Positions 23,764 through 33,110 of a stretch of 64,000 nt of DNA are shown here, in pieces (positions within the stretch are counted from its first letter, which is position 1; each line of letters begins with the position of its first letter). The notes under the pieces were generated by a model. That model had not been told where the DNA came from. It did no database searches and worked only from the letters and a program-made list of their open reading frames with translations. The DNA comes from Gammaproteobacteria bacterium (GTDB lineage Bacteria > Pseudomonadota > Gammaproteobacteria > Pseudomonadales > Azotimanducaceae). The DNA lies in contig QJYB01000061.1 of the NCBI GenBank assembly GCA_003247835.1, positions 1 to 64,000 on the forward strand, read 5' to 3'. A program made the position numbers and the translations under genes.

Positions 23764-24723
23764 TCACGGCAGGGGTGCAACCAGCTCCTCCAGCGAGTAG
23801 AAAGCCCCGTTGTCGTCCTGGATGGCGAGAATGAGGCGCGGCGGCAGCGGTCTTGCGTACCCCTTGCTGCGCAGCAGGTCGATCTCCGCCAGCGTTTCCT
23901 GGAACCTCGCTGCGCGATCGGGCGACCAGGGATGCGTGTCCCAGTAGGCGTAGGTGAGCTTCCGGTCCGCTTTTTCCCGCGCCGACAGCGTATCCCGCCG
24001 ACTCAGCGCACCCAGCTCAATGAGCGCATCACCCGTGGGCGCATAGCCGCTGCGAACGGCCAGGTAAGTGCCCAGGTAGTCCGCTTCCAGCTCTTCGCTG
24101 TGGGAAAACCAGTCGTAGTTCCCCTCCGGATCTGCCGTGTCTTTCAGGTACTCGTCAATCTCCGCCTGACTGCGCGCCCGGCCGGGCGAGGTGCCGATCC
24201 TGACGTGGCTGTCGGTGGCGACGGCCACCGAAGCGGCCGCCAGCGCGGCGAGCGCCGCGGCCATCACACCGTCGTCGCCGCTGCCCGGCGGTTTCCGCTC
24301 GCGCACGTGCGCCGCCACCACGTGGCCATACTCATGGCCGATGACCAGCGCCAGCTCGTCCGGCTCATCCGCCAGATACTCGACGAGACCCCGGGTGAGC
24401 ACGATCTTCGGCCGGTTCTGCAGGTCGTAACCGGCCCGGGCGTTGACCCCATCCACATCCAGCACCTCGAATTCCGGCACACCACAGCTGTCCGCCTCGG
24501 CAAGGGTGCGGCAGACCATGGATGCGTCCGTCGAAATCTTCTCGAAGATCGGCCGCGCCAGGGCGATGGCGGCGTCGTGTGTCAGGGGCTCACGGACGGG
24601 CGCCGCCGATTCGACCCGTTCGCGCACATCGGCGACCGAACCCCGACTAGGCGCCGGCGGCTGATAGGGATTACTCGAGCAGCCGGCCAGCAGGGCAGCA
24701 AGGAACAGGACGAAGCGGGTCAT
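23764..24723 (-). CDS. M48-family metalloprotease lipoprotein
   Basis: 319 residues. A lipoprotein signal peptide ends in the lipobox LLAGC (C15). The zinc motif HEYGH is at residues 130-134, with the third ligand in EELEADYLG near 210-218, the M48 arrangement. The scaffold resembles periplasmic or outer-membrane-linked M48 proteases such as LoiP, acting in envelope quality control. Its start codon overlaps the stop of the TPR protein gene by 4 nt (ATGA), so they are translationally coupled. Confidence 0.92.
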   Translation of the reverse strand: MTRFVLFLAALLAGCSSNPYQPPAPSRGSVADVRERVESAAPVREPLTHDAAIALARPIFEKISTDASMVCRTLAEADSCGVPEFEVLDVDGVNARAGYDLQNRPKIVLTRGLVEYLADEPDELALVIGHEYGHVVAAHVRERKPPGSGDDGVMAAALAALAAASVAVATDSHVRIGTSPGRARSQAEIDEYLKDTADPEGNYDWFSHSEELEADYLGTYLAVRSGYAPTGDALIELGALSRRDTLSAREKADRKLTYAYWDTHPWSPDRAARFQETLAEIDLLRSKGYARPLPPRLILAIQDDNGAFYSLEELVAPLP

Positions 24724-26558
24724 CCGCCAACCACCGGCTCGTCGGGCGGCGGTTCCAGCCCGGCACGCTCGAGCAGACCGAGAAACCGGGGATCGTGATA
24801 CAGCGGCCGCAGCAGGGGATCGGTCCGTATGCTGCCGAACAGTACCTCGTGGGCTTCCAGGCCTTTCTCGAGATAGCTGAGCGCGGTATCGGACAGTCCG
24901 ATCTCGACCAGGGTCCCCGCAAGCAGGGTAAAGAAACGCTGTCTTTCCTCGGCAATCCTGACGAGCTGATCAACGTAACCTTGTGCCAGCCCGGGGTCGC
25001 CGAGGTGATGATGAATGATGGCTGCATCCTGCAGGTCGCTGATCCGGGCCGGCTGCTCCGGGATCAGCTCGGCCGCTTCGAGATACTGCCCCTGTAGAAT
25101 CAGCTGCCAGCGCAGCACGGAACGGCGCGTCGCATCCATCTCCGGCGGGTCGACCTGAGCGGCCAGCGCGTCCATGACGGGTGGTATCTCATCGAAGCGC
25201 TCAGCCCGCAGCAGCGACGAGATGAGACCGGTGTAGGCTCTCGCCTGCATCGGATCCACGGCCAGTGCCTTGCGGTAGTAACCGACGGCCTCTTCGGGGC
25301 GGCCATCGCTGAGCAGGAAGTAACCGTAGGTGCGCAATCCTTCCGCGTCGCTCGGTCGGATCGAGAGCGCGTGCAGGTAAGACGCTTCGGCGCCACGCAT
25401 GTCCCAGTCGTACTCGAGCTGCACATCAGCCAGCGCCAGCAGCGCTTCCACGAGATCCGGATCCAGAGCCAGCGCCTTCTGTGCCATCTCCCGGGAGCGC
25501 TGGTAGCCTTCCTCCATCGTCAGATCTCTGGTGATCGCCAGCATGCCGTAGGCGTCGGCCAGCCCGGCGTAGGCCAGCGGATAGTCGGGATCGAGCTCGA
25601 GCGCACGCTGGTAGTGAGCGATGGCGCGCGAGATGAAGTCGTCGTCTCGGACGTTCTTGCCGATCTCGTAGACGTGCCGGCCACGCAGGTACTCCAGATA
25701 GGCCGTCGTGTTCTGCTCGCGCTGCTCGGGGAGCTGCAGCCCGTCCTCGGACAGTAGTCTGACCTTGAGCGCATCGACCACGGCGCTCGCGATCTCGTCC
25801 TGAACCCTGAAGATGTCGTCGAGCTCCCTGTCATAGGTTTCCGACCAGAGGTGGGAGTCCGTTGCGACGTCTATGAGCTGCGCCGTGATGCGGATTTTCG
25901 TTCCTGCTTTGCGTACGCTGCCTTCCAGCACGTTCTCGACCTTGAGCTCCTTACCCACGGAAGGAATGCTCATGTCCTTGTCCTTGAACGCGAACGACGA
26001 GGTGCGCGAGGAAACCCGCAGCCGTTCGACCTTCGCCAGCAGGTTCAGCAGTTCTTCCGTCAGGCCGTCCGAGAAGTACTCGTTGTCCTCGTCGCCCGAC
26101 ATGTTCACGAACGGCAGCACGGCGATGGACTTCTCCGGCGTGTCTTCCACGGTTTCGGCCGGCGACGAAACAGCTTCCGCGGTCGCGGCTTCCGTGGATA
26201 CCGGTTCCGGCGGAAAGAGCAGCCGTTCCGCCACCAGTACCACGACCACCACCACGAGCCCTGCCATGATCAACCGGTCGATCCGGCGTCCGGTCAGCGA
26301 CGTCACCGAAGTGCTGCGGTCCACGTCCCGTTCCCGTTTCAGACCCTCCGGGGTCATCTCGTACGCCCAGGCGAAGATCAGCACCAGCGGCAGCCCGAGG
26401 ACGAGCAGACCGAGCACCAGGCGCAGTGCCCAGCCGGGTACGTCGAGCAGGCCGAAAAGCACGTCGCCGACCTGCAGCAGCAGCCACCCCGCGACCATGT
26501 ACAGCAGGCCGACGCGGATGACGTTCCGGCGTTTGAGCTCTTCGAAGAATGACTGCAT
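24720..26558 (-). CDS. Membrane-anchored TolB/FlgO-like TPR protein
   Basis: 612 residues from ATG at 26558 with GAGGAG upstream. N-terminal module FFEELKRRNVIRVGLLYMV, two membrane segments with LLQVGDVLFGLLDVPGW, a third TM near residues 95-115, then KSIAVLPFVNMSGDEDNEYF and SDGLTEELLNLLAKV (TolB/FlgO-like domain, about 145-280), then TPR repeats to the C-terminus (ALELDPDYPLAYAGLADAYG and similar). This is the family often labelled adenylate cyclase or TPR protein though no cyclase domain is present. It is probably an inner-membrane scaffold. It is co-translated with the M48 protease and is a longer relative of the protein at 127-1008. Confidence 0.9.
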   Translation of the reverse strand: MQSFFEELKRRNVIRVGLLYMVAGWLLLQVGDVLFGLLDVPGWALRLVLGLLVLGLPLVLIFAWAYEMTPEGLKRERDVDRSTSVTSLTGRRIDRLIMAGLVVVVVVLVAERLLFPPEPVSTEAATAEAVSSPAETVEDTPEKSIAVLPFVNMSGDEDNEYFSDGLTEELLNLLAKVERLRVSSRTSSFAFKDKDMSIPSVGKELKVENVLEGSVRKAGTKIRITAQLIDVATDSHLWSETYDRELDDIFRVQDEIASAVVDALKVRLLSEDGLQLPEQREQNTTAYLEYLRGRHVYEIGKNVRDDDFISRAIAHYQRALELDPDYPLAYAGLADAYGMLAITRDLTMEEGYQRSREMAQKALALDPDLVEALLALADVQLEYDWDMRGAEASYLHALSIRPSDAEGLRTYGYFLLSDGRPEEAVGYYRKALAVDPMQARAYTGLISSLLRAERFDEIPPVMDALAAQVDPPEMDATRRSVLRWQLILQGQYLEAAELIPEQPARISDLQDAAIIHHHLGDPGLAQGYVDQLVRIAEERQRFFTLLAGTLVEIGLSDTALSYLEKGLEAHEVLFGSIRTDPLLRPLYHDPRFLGLLERAGLEPPPDEPVVGG

Positions 26559-26714
26559 CGGCGGATCTCCTCGCGGCGCAGTATAGAGCGGCACACGAGC
26601 ACCCTGCAGCCCCGGGAAGATCGCGTAACTCATTGATTTTTAGTGAGCCGCGTCACAGAGCGTACCCCGGGTTCCAAATAAGGTAGGGCTTGGTTTTGCC
26701 CGAGTGGCGCATAC

Positions 26715-27377
26715 ATGACGTGGCGCGTGTCGTTCTGTCTCCGTTGTCTGTCCGCTCTCTCGGCCCTGCTGCTGAGCGGCGCGCTGCATGCGGATTTCCT
26801 GGTCGAGGTGGACTCCCGAGGTGCGCTGGAAGGCGCCGTGGTCACCGCCCGCCCCGTGGACGGCAGGGTGGAAGGGCCGAGCCCGCCGGCAACCGTCTCC
26901 ATGGTTCAGGCCAACCGTCAGTTCGACCCGTTCATTCTGCCGGTACCCGTGGGCGTGCCCGTGGATTTCCCCAACCGCGACGATACCGCGCATCACGTCT
27001 ACTCCTTTTCACCCATCGGCAGCTTCGAGCTGCCCCTCTACAAGGGTGACGCCCCTCATCCCATCGTCTTCGACAAGCCTGGCGTGGTGCCCCTCGGCTG
27101 CAACATTCACGACTGGATGATCGGCTACCTCTACGTGGTGGATACGCCCTGGTATACCCAGCTCTCGCACAACAGCGCCCGCTTCGAGAACCTGCCTGCG
27201 GGTACCTGGGAGATCAGCATCTGGCATCCGGCCATCGACCACCTGCCGACTCCTGCCTGGCAGGTCACCATCTCCGGAACGGGCCAGTCGGAAACCCTGT
27301 CACTCGACTTCCCCTTCGCCAGCGTGACCCAGCCCGAACCACCGCGTGAAAGGTTCGATGAGCGGGGGGACTACTGA
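26715..27377 (+). CDS. Exported cupredoxin-like protein (methylamine utilization-like)
   Basis: 220 residues. The signal peptide ends near ALHA (residue about 26). Type I copper features: TAHHVYSFSP with a candidate His ligand and LGCNIHDWMIGYLYVVDTP with the Cys, His and Met of a plastocyanin-like loop. The C-terminal part (FENLPAGTWEISIWHP) looks like a carboxypeptidase-regulatory beta domain. Proteins of this layout are often called methylamine utilization proteins without evidence for that pathway. It is the first of three closely packed genes with an outer-membrane protein and a c-di-GMP protein, so a periplasmic sensing or electron-transfer role coupled to signalling is inferred. Confidence 0.85.
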   Translation: MTWRVSFCLRCLSALSALLLSGALHADFLVEVDSRGALEGAVVTARPVDGRVEGPSPPATVSMVQANRQFDPFILPVPVGVPVDFPNRDDTAHHVYSFSPIGSFELPLYKGDAPHPIVFDKPGVVPLGCNIHDWMIGYLYVVDTPWYTQLSHNSARFENLPAGTWEISIWHPAIDHLPTPAWQVTISGTGQSETLSLDFPFASVTQPEPPRERFDERGDY

Positions 27378-27378
27378 G

Positions 27379-28605
27379 ATGGTCCGTCTGCTTTCCCTGG
27401 CAGCATTGCTGGCCGTCTCCGTGAGCGCCCGTGCGGCTACGGAGGAGCCCGGTTTCTTCACTCACGGACTCACCGACGTGCAGTACGCCTGGTCGGACAG
27501 CGAGCAGTCCTGGCTGAAGCGTGGCCCGGACAAGCTGCGCTTCGACGAGACTGACCAGGACGAGCTGCAGCTTGGACGCCTCGGTCTCGAGCTCGGATAT
27601 GCGTTCGATCTGCAGTCCGTGTTGAAGCTCGAGGCCAACTACTACCTGGACCCTGATAGCTCTCTCGAGCTCACCGAAGCCTACTTCCAGCATCGCACCC
27701 TGGGTGCGGGCAGCTGGCGCAGCCGCTACAAGCTCGGCGTCTTCTATCCCGCCATCTCCATGGAGAACACCGGACCGCTGTGGACGTCGCCGTACACCAT
27801 CAGCTCATCGGCCATCAATACCTGGCTCGGCGAGGAGCTGAGGGCCGTGGGTGCCGAAGGCCGCTGGACGTGGATCGGAGACGAGTACAACCGTTCGAAG
27901 CACCGGTTCAGCCTGTTTGCCGCCATGTTCTGCTGCAACGACACGCTCGGCGCCATGATCTCCTGGCGCGGCTGGTCCATTCACGACCGCCAGACCGGCG
28001 TCAACGGCACGCTGCCCATCCGCGAGCTGCCGGCCATCGTCTACGCGGACCACAGCCGGGAATTCGAGCCGTTCATGGAGATCGACGATCGCGTCGGTTT
28101 CTATGGCGGCATGGAGTGGGACTACGCGCGGCGTTTGAAGCTGCAGTTCGTCTACTACGACAACCGCGCCGACGACACCATCCGCCAGGACGACCAGTTC
28201 GGCTGGCGTACGAAATTCGGCCAGCTCGGCTTTCACTGGCAACCGGCGGACAGCTGGGATCTGCTCGGCCAGTTCATGCGCGGCCGGACGATCATGGTCG
28301 AGGACGTGGTGATCAACGACTTCGAGTCCGGTTACCTGCTCGTCGCGAAGAGCTGGGGGCCTCACCGGCTCGCGGCGCGCGTCGAGTACTTCCGCATCAT
28401 CGACGTCGACGGCAACAGCTTCGACCTGAACCGGGAGGACGGTGACAGCCAGACGCTGTCCTACTCGCGTCTGTTCGGCCGTGGCTGGAAGCTTTCTCTG
28501 GAAGCGACGCGCTTCTTCTCCGACTACGCCGCCCGTTCGCACTTCGGCGAAACAGAGCGTCGCACGGAACACGAGCTTCTGGTCAGTCTGCGCTACTACT
28601 TCTGA
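27379..28605 (+). CDS. Outer-membrane beta-barrel protein (porin-like)
   Basis: 408 residues from ATG at 27379, 1 bp after the previous stop (an in-frame ATG at 27358 overlaps that gene). A signal peptide (MVRLLSLAALLAVSVSARA) precedes a chain of amphipathic strands with aromatic girdles, e.g. LGYAFDLQSVLKLEANYYL and RLKLQFVYYDNRADD, and it ends in LVSLRYYF, a typical BAM-recognised C-terminal aromatic. No specific substrate can be assigned. It belongs to the cupredoxin / barrel / GGDEF-EAL operon. Confidence 0.85.
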   Translation: MVRLLSLAALLAVSVSARAATEEPGFFTHGLTDVQYAWSDSEQSWLKRGPDKLRFDETDQDELQLGRLGLELGYAFDLQSVLKLEANYYLDPDSSLELTEAYFQHRTLGAGSWRSRYKLGVFYPAISMENTGPLWTSPYTISSSAINTWLGEELRAVGAEGRWTWIGDEYNRSKHRFSLFAAMFCCNDTLGAMISWRGWSIHDRQTGVNGTLPIRELPAIVYADHSREFEPFMEIDDRVGFYGGMEWDYARRLKLQFVYYDNRADDTIRQDDQFGWRTKFGQLGFHWQPADSWDLLGQFMRGRTIMVEDVVINDFESGYLLVAKSWGPHRLAARVEYFRIIDVDGNSFDLNREDGDSQTLSYSRLFGRGWKLSLEATRFFSDYAARSHFGETERRTEHELLVSLRYYF

Positions 28606-28610
28606 TCCTT

Positions 28611-30968
28611 ATGCGCCTGCACGGCCGGATATTCTCACTGGTGCTGCTCATGCTGGTCGGCCTCGGCGGCACCAACCTGCTCTTCTTCTACAGCTCGGCT
28701 CGTGACAAGGTGGAGCACGACGTCACGGAACGGCTGCTGATCGCCGAGCGGTCGTTCGTCGATCTGCTGGACAACCGGCAGCGCGAGCTGATCAGCAGCG
28801 TCAACGCCGTGGTCAACGACTGGGGGCTCCGCCAGGCCATCGGCCAGCAGGACCGCCAGACCGCCCGGGACGTGCTCGTCAACCACAGCACCCGGGTGGA
28901 TGCCGACATCGCGCTGTTCATCGACCGCAACAGACAGGTGTTTGCGGCGACCCTGCCGGTGGCACACCTGCCGCAGAACGTGCTCGACCTGCTCGATCGC
29001 GCTCCGAAGAGCGCGCATCTGATCGCCGCCATCGGCGATCGCTACTATCAGCTGGTGCTCGATGAGGTGAAGGCACCCGTTCAGCTGGGCTGGCTCGCCA
29101 TGGGATTCCTCATCGACGACCCGCTGGCGGAGCGGCTCAGTCTGCTCTCCGATGTGGAGGTGAGCTTCGTCCACGACTGGGACGGCAGGCTGGATGTGTT
29201 CGCGAGCTCGCTGGCTCAGCCTGAGCGCGCCCTTGCGGCCGCACAACCTCAGCCGAATCCTTCGGACCGGTTCTGGACGGTTTCCGGCGGCGGCTTCGAA
29301 GACCTGGTGCTTCACCACGGCCTCGATCCGGACCGGCCCGGCATGCAGGTGGCCCTGCAGCGATCCCTCGCCACCCCGCTCATGGAGTTCCGGTCCTGGT
29401 GGTGGAGCCTGGCGACAATCTTCTCCTTCGTCACGCTGGCCGGTCTGGGCCTTGCCTGGTTCTTTTCCCGGGGCATCACCCGGCCGCTCAATCATCTGCT
29501 CGGCGCCATTCAGAACATGGAGACCGGCAACTACTCGACCCGGCTGAAGGTCGATCGCAACGACGAGATCGGCTCACTGTCCCGTTCCTTCATCCGCATG
29601 CAGCGCGCCATCGCCGACCGGGAGGAGGAAATCCGCTACCGTGCCGATCACGACCTCACCACCAACGTGCTCAACCGCAACGGCTTTCTGGACGCCCTCG
29701 GCGAGCGGATCGAGGCCGGGGGAGACACCCACTGTGCACTCGCCGTGGTGTGCCTGCGTCTCAACCACTTTCAGCAGATCGTCGATGCGCTCGGCCACAG
29801 CTGGGGTGACCGGCTCCTCGAGCTGGTCGCAGAACGTATCACCGGAACCTTCACAGGCAGCGACCTGGCCCACGCAAACTCCGACGAGTTCTTCCTGAGC
29901 TTCGACACCCGGGATCTGACCGCCGTCTACGGCATCGGCGAGCAGGTACACGACTGCCTCGCCGCGGAATTCTCCATCCGCGGCATCTCCCTGACCCTGA
30001 CGGGTCGCGTCGGTGTTTCGGTGTTTCCGGATCACGCCGCCGACGGCCAGACACTTCTGCGCAAGGCGAGCGTGGCGCTGAACGAAGCCATCGAGCACCA
30101 TCGAAGAACGGTGGTCTACGACCCCGCCCTCGACCAGAACAGCGTTAAACGGCTCACCCTCATGAGCGAGCTGCCGAGAGCCATCCGCGACGGTCAGCTG
30201 GAGCTCCACTACCAGCCGAAGATCCGTCTGAGTGCAGAAACACCCGCCGTCGAAGGCGTGGAATGCCTGGTTCGCTGGCAGCATCCCGAGCTCGGTTTTG
30301 TTGCACCGGACGAGTTCATCTCGCTGGCCGAGAAAACCGGCTACATCGTCGAGCTGACCCGGTACGTGCTCGACCGGGCACTGGCTCAGTGCGCCGCCTG
30401 GCGTCGCCGCGGTATCGATCTCTGCGTGGCCGTGAACGTCTCTGCCGTGGACCTGCGCCACGGCTCACTGGCCGGCCGCGTCCAGTCGCTGCTCGACGAG
30501 CACGGGCTGCCGGCCAGCGCGCTCTGCCTCGAGATCACGGAAAGCGCAGCCATGGAGGACCCGGAGTCGGCACTGCGGCGGCTCTCGGCTCTCCGGGATC
30601 TGGGGGTGCGGCTGTCCATCGACGACTACGGCACGGGGTACTCCTCTCTGGCCCAGCTGAAGAAGCTGCCCGTTTCCGAGCTGAAGATCGACAAGAGCTT
30701 CGTGCTCGACCTGGACCGCAGCGAGGACGACCAGATCATCGTCCGCTCCACCATCGAGCTGGCACACAGCATCGGCCTCGAGGTGGTGGCGGAAGGGGTG
30801 GAGAGCGCCCGGATTCTCTGGCAGCTCAGGGAATGGCAGCTCGACTGTGCGCAGGGATTCCACATCAGCCGGCCGCTGGCGCTGGCTCAGATCGATGAGT
30901 GGCTCACCGCCACATCTTTTCAGGTACGCGGCATCCCGGCCGTCGTCTCCACCGCATCCGGACGCTAA
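28611..30968 (+). CDS. Membrane GGDEF/EAL protein, probable c-di-GMP phosphodiesterase
   Basis: 785 residues, 5 bp after the barrel gene. TM1 is near residues 7-28, a periplasmic sensor domain spans about 29-260, TM2 is near 265-290, then a HAMP domain (SRGITRPLNHLLGAIQNMET), a GGDEF-like domain with the signature degenerated to NSDEF (HANSDEFFLSF), and an EAL domain. The EAL motif reads ECL (GVECLVRWQHPE), but LEITESAAM, SIDDYGTGYSSL and LKIDKSFV are present, so phosphodiesterase activity is likely while cyclase activity is not. The periplasmic sensor may read the cupredoxin or the porin cargo. The stop overlaps the convergent methyltransferase stop (CTAA). Confidence 0.92.
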   Translation: MRLHGRIFSLVLLMLVGLGGTNLLFFYSSARDKVEHDVTERLLIAERSFVDLLDNRQRELISSVNAVVNDWGLRQAIGQQDRQTARDVLVNHSTRVDADIALFIDRNRQVFAATLPVAHLPQNVLDLLDRAPKSAHLIAAIGDRYYQLVLDEVKAPVQLGWLAMGFLIDDPLAERLSLLSDVEVSFVHDWDGRLDVFASSLAQPERALAAAQPQPNPSDRFWTVSGGGFEDLVLHHGLDPDRPGMQVALQRSLATPLMEFRSWWWSLATIFSFVTLAGLGLAWFFSRGITRPLNHLLGAIQNMETGNYSTRLKVDRNDEIGSLSRSFIRMQRAIADREEEIRYRADHDLTTNVLNRNGFLDALGERIEAGGDTHCALAVVCLRLNHFQQIVDALGHSWGDRLLELVAERITGTFTGSDLAHANSDEFFLSFDTRDLTAVYGIGEQVHDCLAAEFSIRGISLTLTGRVGVSVFPDHAADGQTLLRKASVALNEAIEHHRRTVVYDPALDQNSVKRLTLMSELPRAIRDGQLELHYQPKIRLSAETPAVEGVECLVRWQHPELGFVAPDEFISLAEKTGYIVELTRYVLDRALAQCAAWRRRGIDLCVAVNVSAVDLRHGSLAGRVQSLLDEHGLPASALCLEITESAAMEDPESALRRLSALRDLGVRLSIDDYGTGYSSLAQLKKLPVSELKIDKSFVLDLDRSEDDQIIVRSTIELAHSIGLEVVAEGVESARILWQLREWQLDCAQGFHISRPLALAQIDEWLTATSFQVRGIPAVVSTASGR

Positions 30969-31990
30969 CCGGCTTTGAAGCCCGTCACCCGGGTGAGCGT
31001 CTCCGGAATGAACTCGCTGGCCGTGATCCGGGTGAAGCCCGCCGCTTCGAGGTAGCCGATACAGTCCGTGACGGTATGGGCGAGCCCCGTGGACCGGTTC
31101 ACCGCCTCCGAGAGCCCCCAGAGCGCCGGGGCCAGCGGTCCCGTGCCGTCCGGATCGAGCATCTCGCCGATCAGGTGAAACTCCCCGCCCGGCAGCAGCG
31201 CATCAAACACACGACGGACCACGCTGGCGATGATGGGCCGGCTGTACTGGGGCAGATTGGATGCCATGATCGCCACATCGGCATCTGTGGGCAGAGGATC
31301 GGCAGTGAAGTCGCAGACGCTGGCGGTCACGGCATCCGCTACCCCGTTCTCCCGGATGTACTCCCGGGTCACCTCCACAACCGGCTTGAGATCGAGCACC
31401 TCACCGCGGATACCCGGATGGGACTGGGCCGCGACGATGCAGTAGCAGCCCGAACCGCCGCCAAGGTCCATGATCTTGTGACGGCCGGACAGATCCACCT
31501 GCTTGTGGAAGCGCCTGGCCGCACCCATGCCGATGGAGTAGGTAGCCTCGTGATACTGCCGTGCCCGTTCAACGGTGAAGGTATCGTCGTACATGCCGAG
31601 CCGGCGCTGGTCGGCCTCGCGGACCTTGAGATGCTCCGTGAGCCTGCCCCAGGAATCCCAGCGCGGCTTGCCGAACAGCATCCAGGGTCCCGCGTAGCTC
31701 GACCGGCCGCGGACCAGAAACCGGTCGACGTCCTCGGCGTTGGCAAACCGGTCACCATCGCGGATCACGAGATCCATCGCGGTCAGCGCGACCAGCAGCC
31801 GCTCCGCGTTCACAGGCTCGATACCCATGGCCTTCGCGGCAGTCTCGATGGTGTCGTGGCCGTCCGCGATGGCCGTGAAGGCGTCCAGTTCCACCGCGCT
31901 CATGAGCGCGGCAGACTCCCAGAACGCCTTGCTGATCCGCTGCAGGCGCACCGTGTCCGGCCGTGACCCTGTCTGTTTCCTCCCGCTCAT
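30965..31990 (-). CDS. O-methyltransferase-type SAM enzyme
   Basis: 341 residues from ATG at 31990, preceded by GGGGGAG. A winged-helix-like dimerisation region comes first (AFWESAALMSAVELDAFTAI, ETAAKAMGIEPVNAERLLVAL), then a Rossmann SAM domain with motif I IMDLGGGSGCYCIVAA and post-I EVLDLKPVVEVTREYI, then LLPGGEFHLIGEML. This is the plant-type/acetylserotonin O-methyltransferase layout, seen also in bacterial secondary metabolism (TcmN, CrtF-like). The acceptor is unknown. It is convergent with the GGDEF/EAL gene and divergent from the SDR gene. Confidence 0.9.
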   Translation of the reverse strand: MSGRKQTGSRPDTVRLQRISKAFWESAALMSAVELDAFTAIADGHDTIETAAKAMGIEPVNAERLLVALTAMDLVIRDGDRFANAEDVDRFLVRGRSSYAGPWMLFGKPRWDSWGRLTEHLKVREADQRRLGMYDDTFTVERARQYHEATYSIGMGAARRFHKQVDLSGRHKIMDLGGGSGCYCIVAAQSHPGIRGEVLDLKPVVEVTREYIRENGVADAVTASVCDFTADPLPTDADVAIMASNLPQYSRPIIASVVRRVFDALLPGGEFHLIGEMLDPDGTGPLAPALWGLSEAVNRSTGLAHTVTDCIGYLEAAGFTRITASEFIPETLTRVTGFKAG

Positions 31991-32077
31991 CCGTTCATCT
32001 CCCCCGCGCACCCTCTGCACTCTAACACCCGGGCTGGCGCGGGGCGTTATCATGCCGCCTCGAGGAGGGAGTCACCC

Positions 32078-32950
32078 ATGCCGTACCGATCAGGATTCCG
32101 GGCAGGTTTGTTCGAAGGTCACACCGTTCTCATCCCCGGCGGGGGCGGCGGACTCGGCCGCTGCATCGCCCACGAGCTGGCAAGTCTCGGTGCCCGCGTC
32201 GTTCTCGCCGGGCGGACCCAGGCGAAGCTCGATCGGGTCAGAGACGAGATCATGGAAGACGGTGGCGCGGTCGCGGGCTGCCACGCACTGGAGCTCAGGG
32301 ACGAGCCGGCCGTCGTCCAGCTTGTGGAACGGGTTCTGTCGGAACACGGACCCGTTGATGGACTTGTCAACGCTGCCGGCGGTCAGTTTCCCGCGAAACT
32401 CGAAAATCTGAGCCTGAACGGCTGGAACGCCGTGCTGCACAACAATCTCACCAGCTACTTTCTGGTCGCCCGGGAGGTGTATCGCCAGTGCATGCGGCAG
32501 CGCGGCGGCAGCATCGTCAACATCGGTGCGGACTGGGAAGGGGGCATGGCAGGCATGGGCCACAACGGCGCGGCCCGGGCCGGACTGTCTAATCTGACCG
32601 CTACAGCCGCCAGCGAGTGGGGCCGGGACGGCGTCCGCGTCAACTGCGTGATTCCCGGCTTCATTGCCACCACTGGTCTCGACCGCTATCCGGAGGATGA
32701 CTGGGACTCACTGGCGGGCATTGCCCGACGCGTGCCCCTCGGCAGGCACGGCACCGCGGCGGAGATCTCCGCGATGGCGGTCTTCCTGCTCTCGGAGATG
32801 GCTGCCTACGTGACGGGTGCCGACTTCCGCGTCGACGGCGGCATTCACAACGGTGCGTCGAGCTTCCTGTTCCAGCCGGAGTCCGCCCGCAACGTTCGCA
32901 CGTTCAACGGCTTTCACCGCGACGAGCCGCCGGCGCTGCTGGATATCTGA
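32078..32950 (+). CDS. SDR reductase resembling trans-2-enoyl-CoA / 2,4-dienoyl-CoA reductases
   Basis: 290 residues from ATG at 32078 (GAGGAGGGAG upstream). Rossmann motif TVLIPGGGGGLGRCIAHELA, NAAG-like LVNAAGGQFPA, NNLTSYFLV, and the C-terminal IPGFIATTGLDRYPEDDW. The usual YxxxK active-site pair is replaced: the aligned segment is NGAARAGLSNLT (Asn and Arg), like the HTGAARAGVYNLT segment of peroxisomal trans-2-enoyl-CoA reductase. It therefore probably reduces an enoyl- or dienoyl-CoA with NADPH rather than a carbonyl. Confidence 0.9.
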   Translation: MPYRSGFRAGLFEGHTVLIPGGGGGLGRCIAHELASLGARVVLAGRTQAKLDRVRDEIMEDGGAVAGCHALELRDEPAVVQLVERVLSEHGPVDGLVNAAGGQFPAKLENLSLNGWNAVLHNNLTSYFLVAREVYRQCMRQRGGSIVNIGADWEGGMAGMGHNGAARAGLSNLTATAASEWGRDGVRVNCVIPGFIATTGLDRYPEDDWDSLAGIARRVPLGRHGTAAEISAMAVFLLSEMAAYVTGADFRVDGGIHNGASSFLFQPESARNVRTFNGFHRDEPPALLDI

Positions 32951-33083
32951 GCGGTCCGGACACCTGCTCCGCACCCAAAATGGTGCCCCGGAATCGTGCC
33001 CCGCAACATAAATGTGCGCTCTGCCGGCGCCTGAAAGACCGCCGTCGTGCGGAAACGCCCGGAAAGCGGCTCTTCACAGATTC

Positions 33084-33099
33084 TGGCCCGAACTTTGAA
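33084..33099 (+). promoter_or_regulatory. Sigma-54-like promoter before the nitrate porin
   Basis: TGGCCCGAACTTTGAA compares with the consensus TGGCACG-N4-TTGCA. The -24 GG and the 10-bp spacing to the -12 element are right, but the -12 GC reads GA. If used, transcription would start near 33110, right at the first leader hairpin. Nitrogen control through sigma-54/NtrC is known for nas operons in related gammaproteobacteria. Confidence 0.4.
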
Positions 33100-33110
33100 T
33101 GACGTTTACC

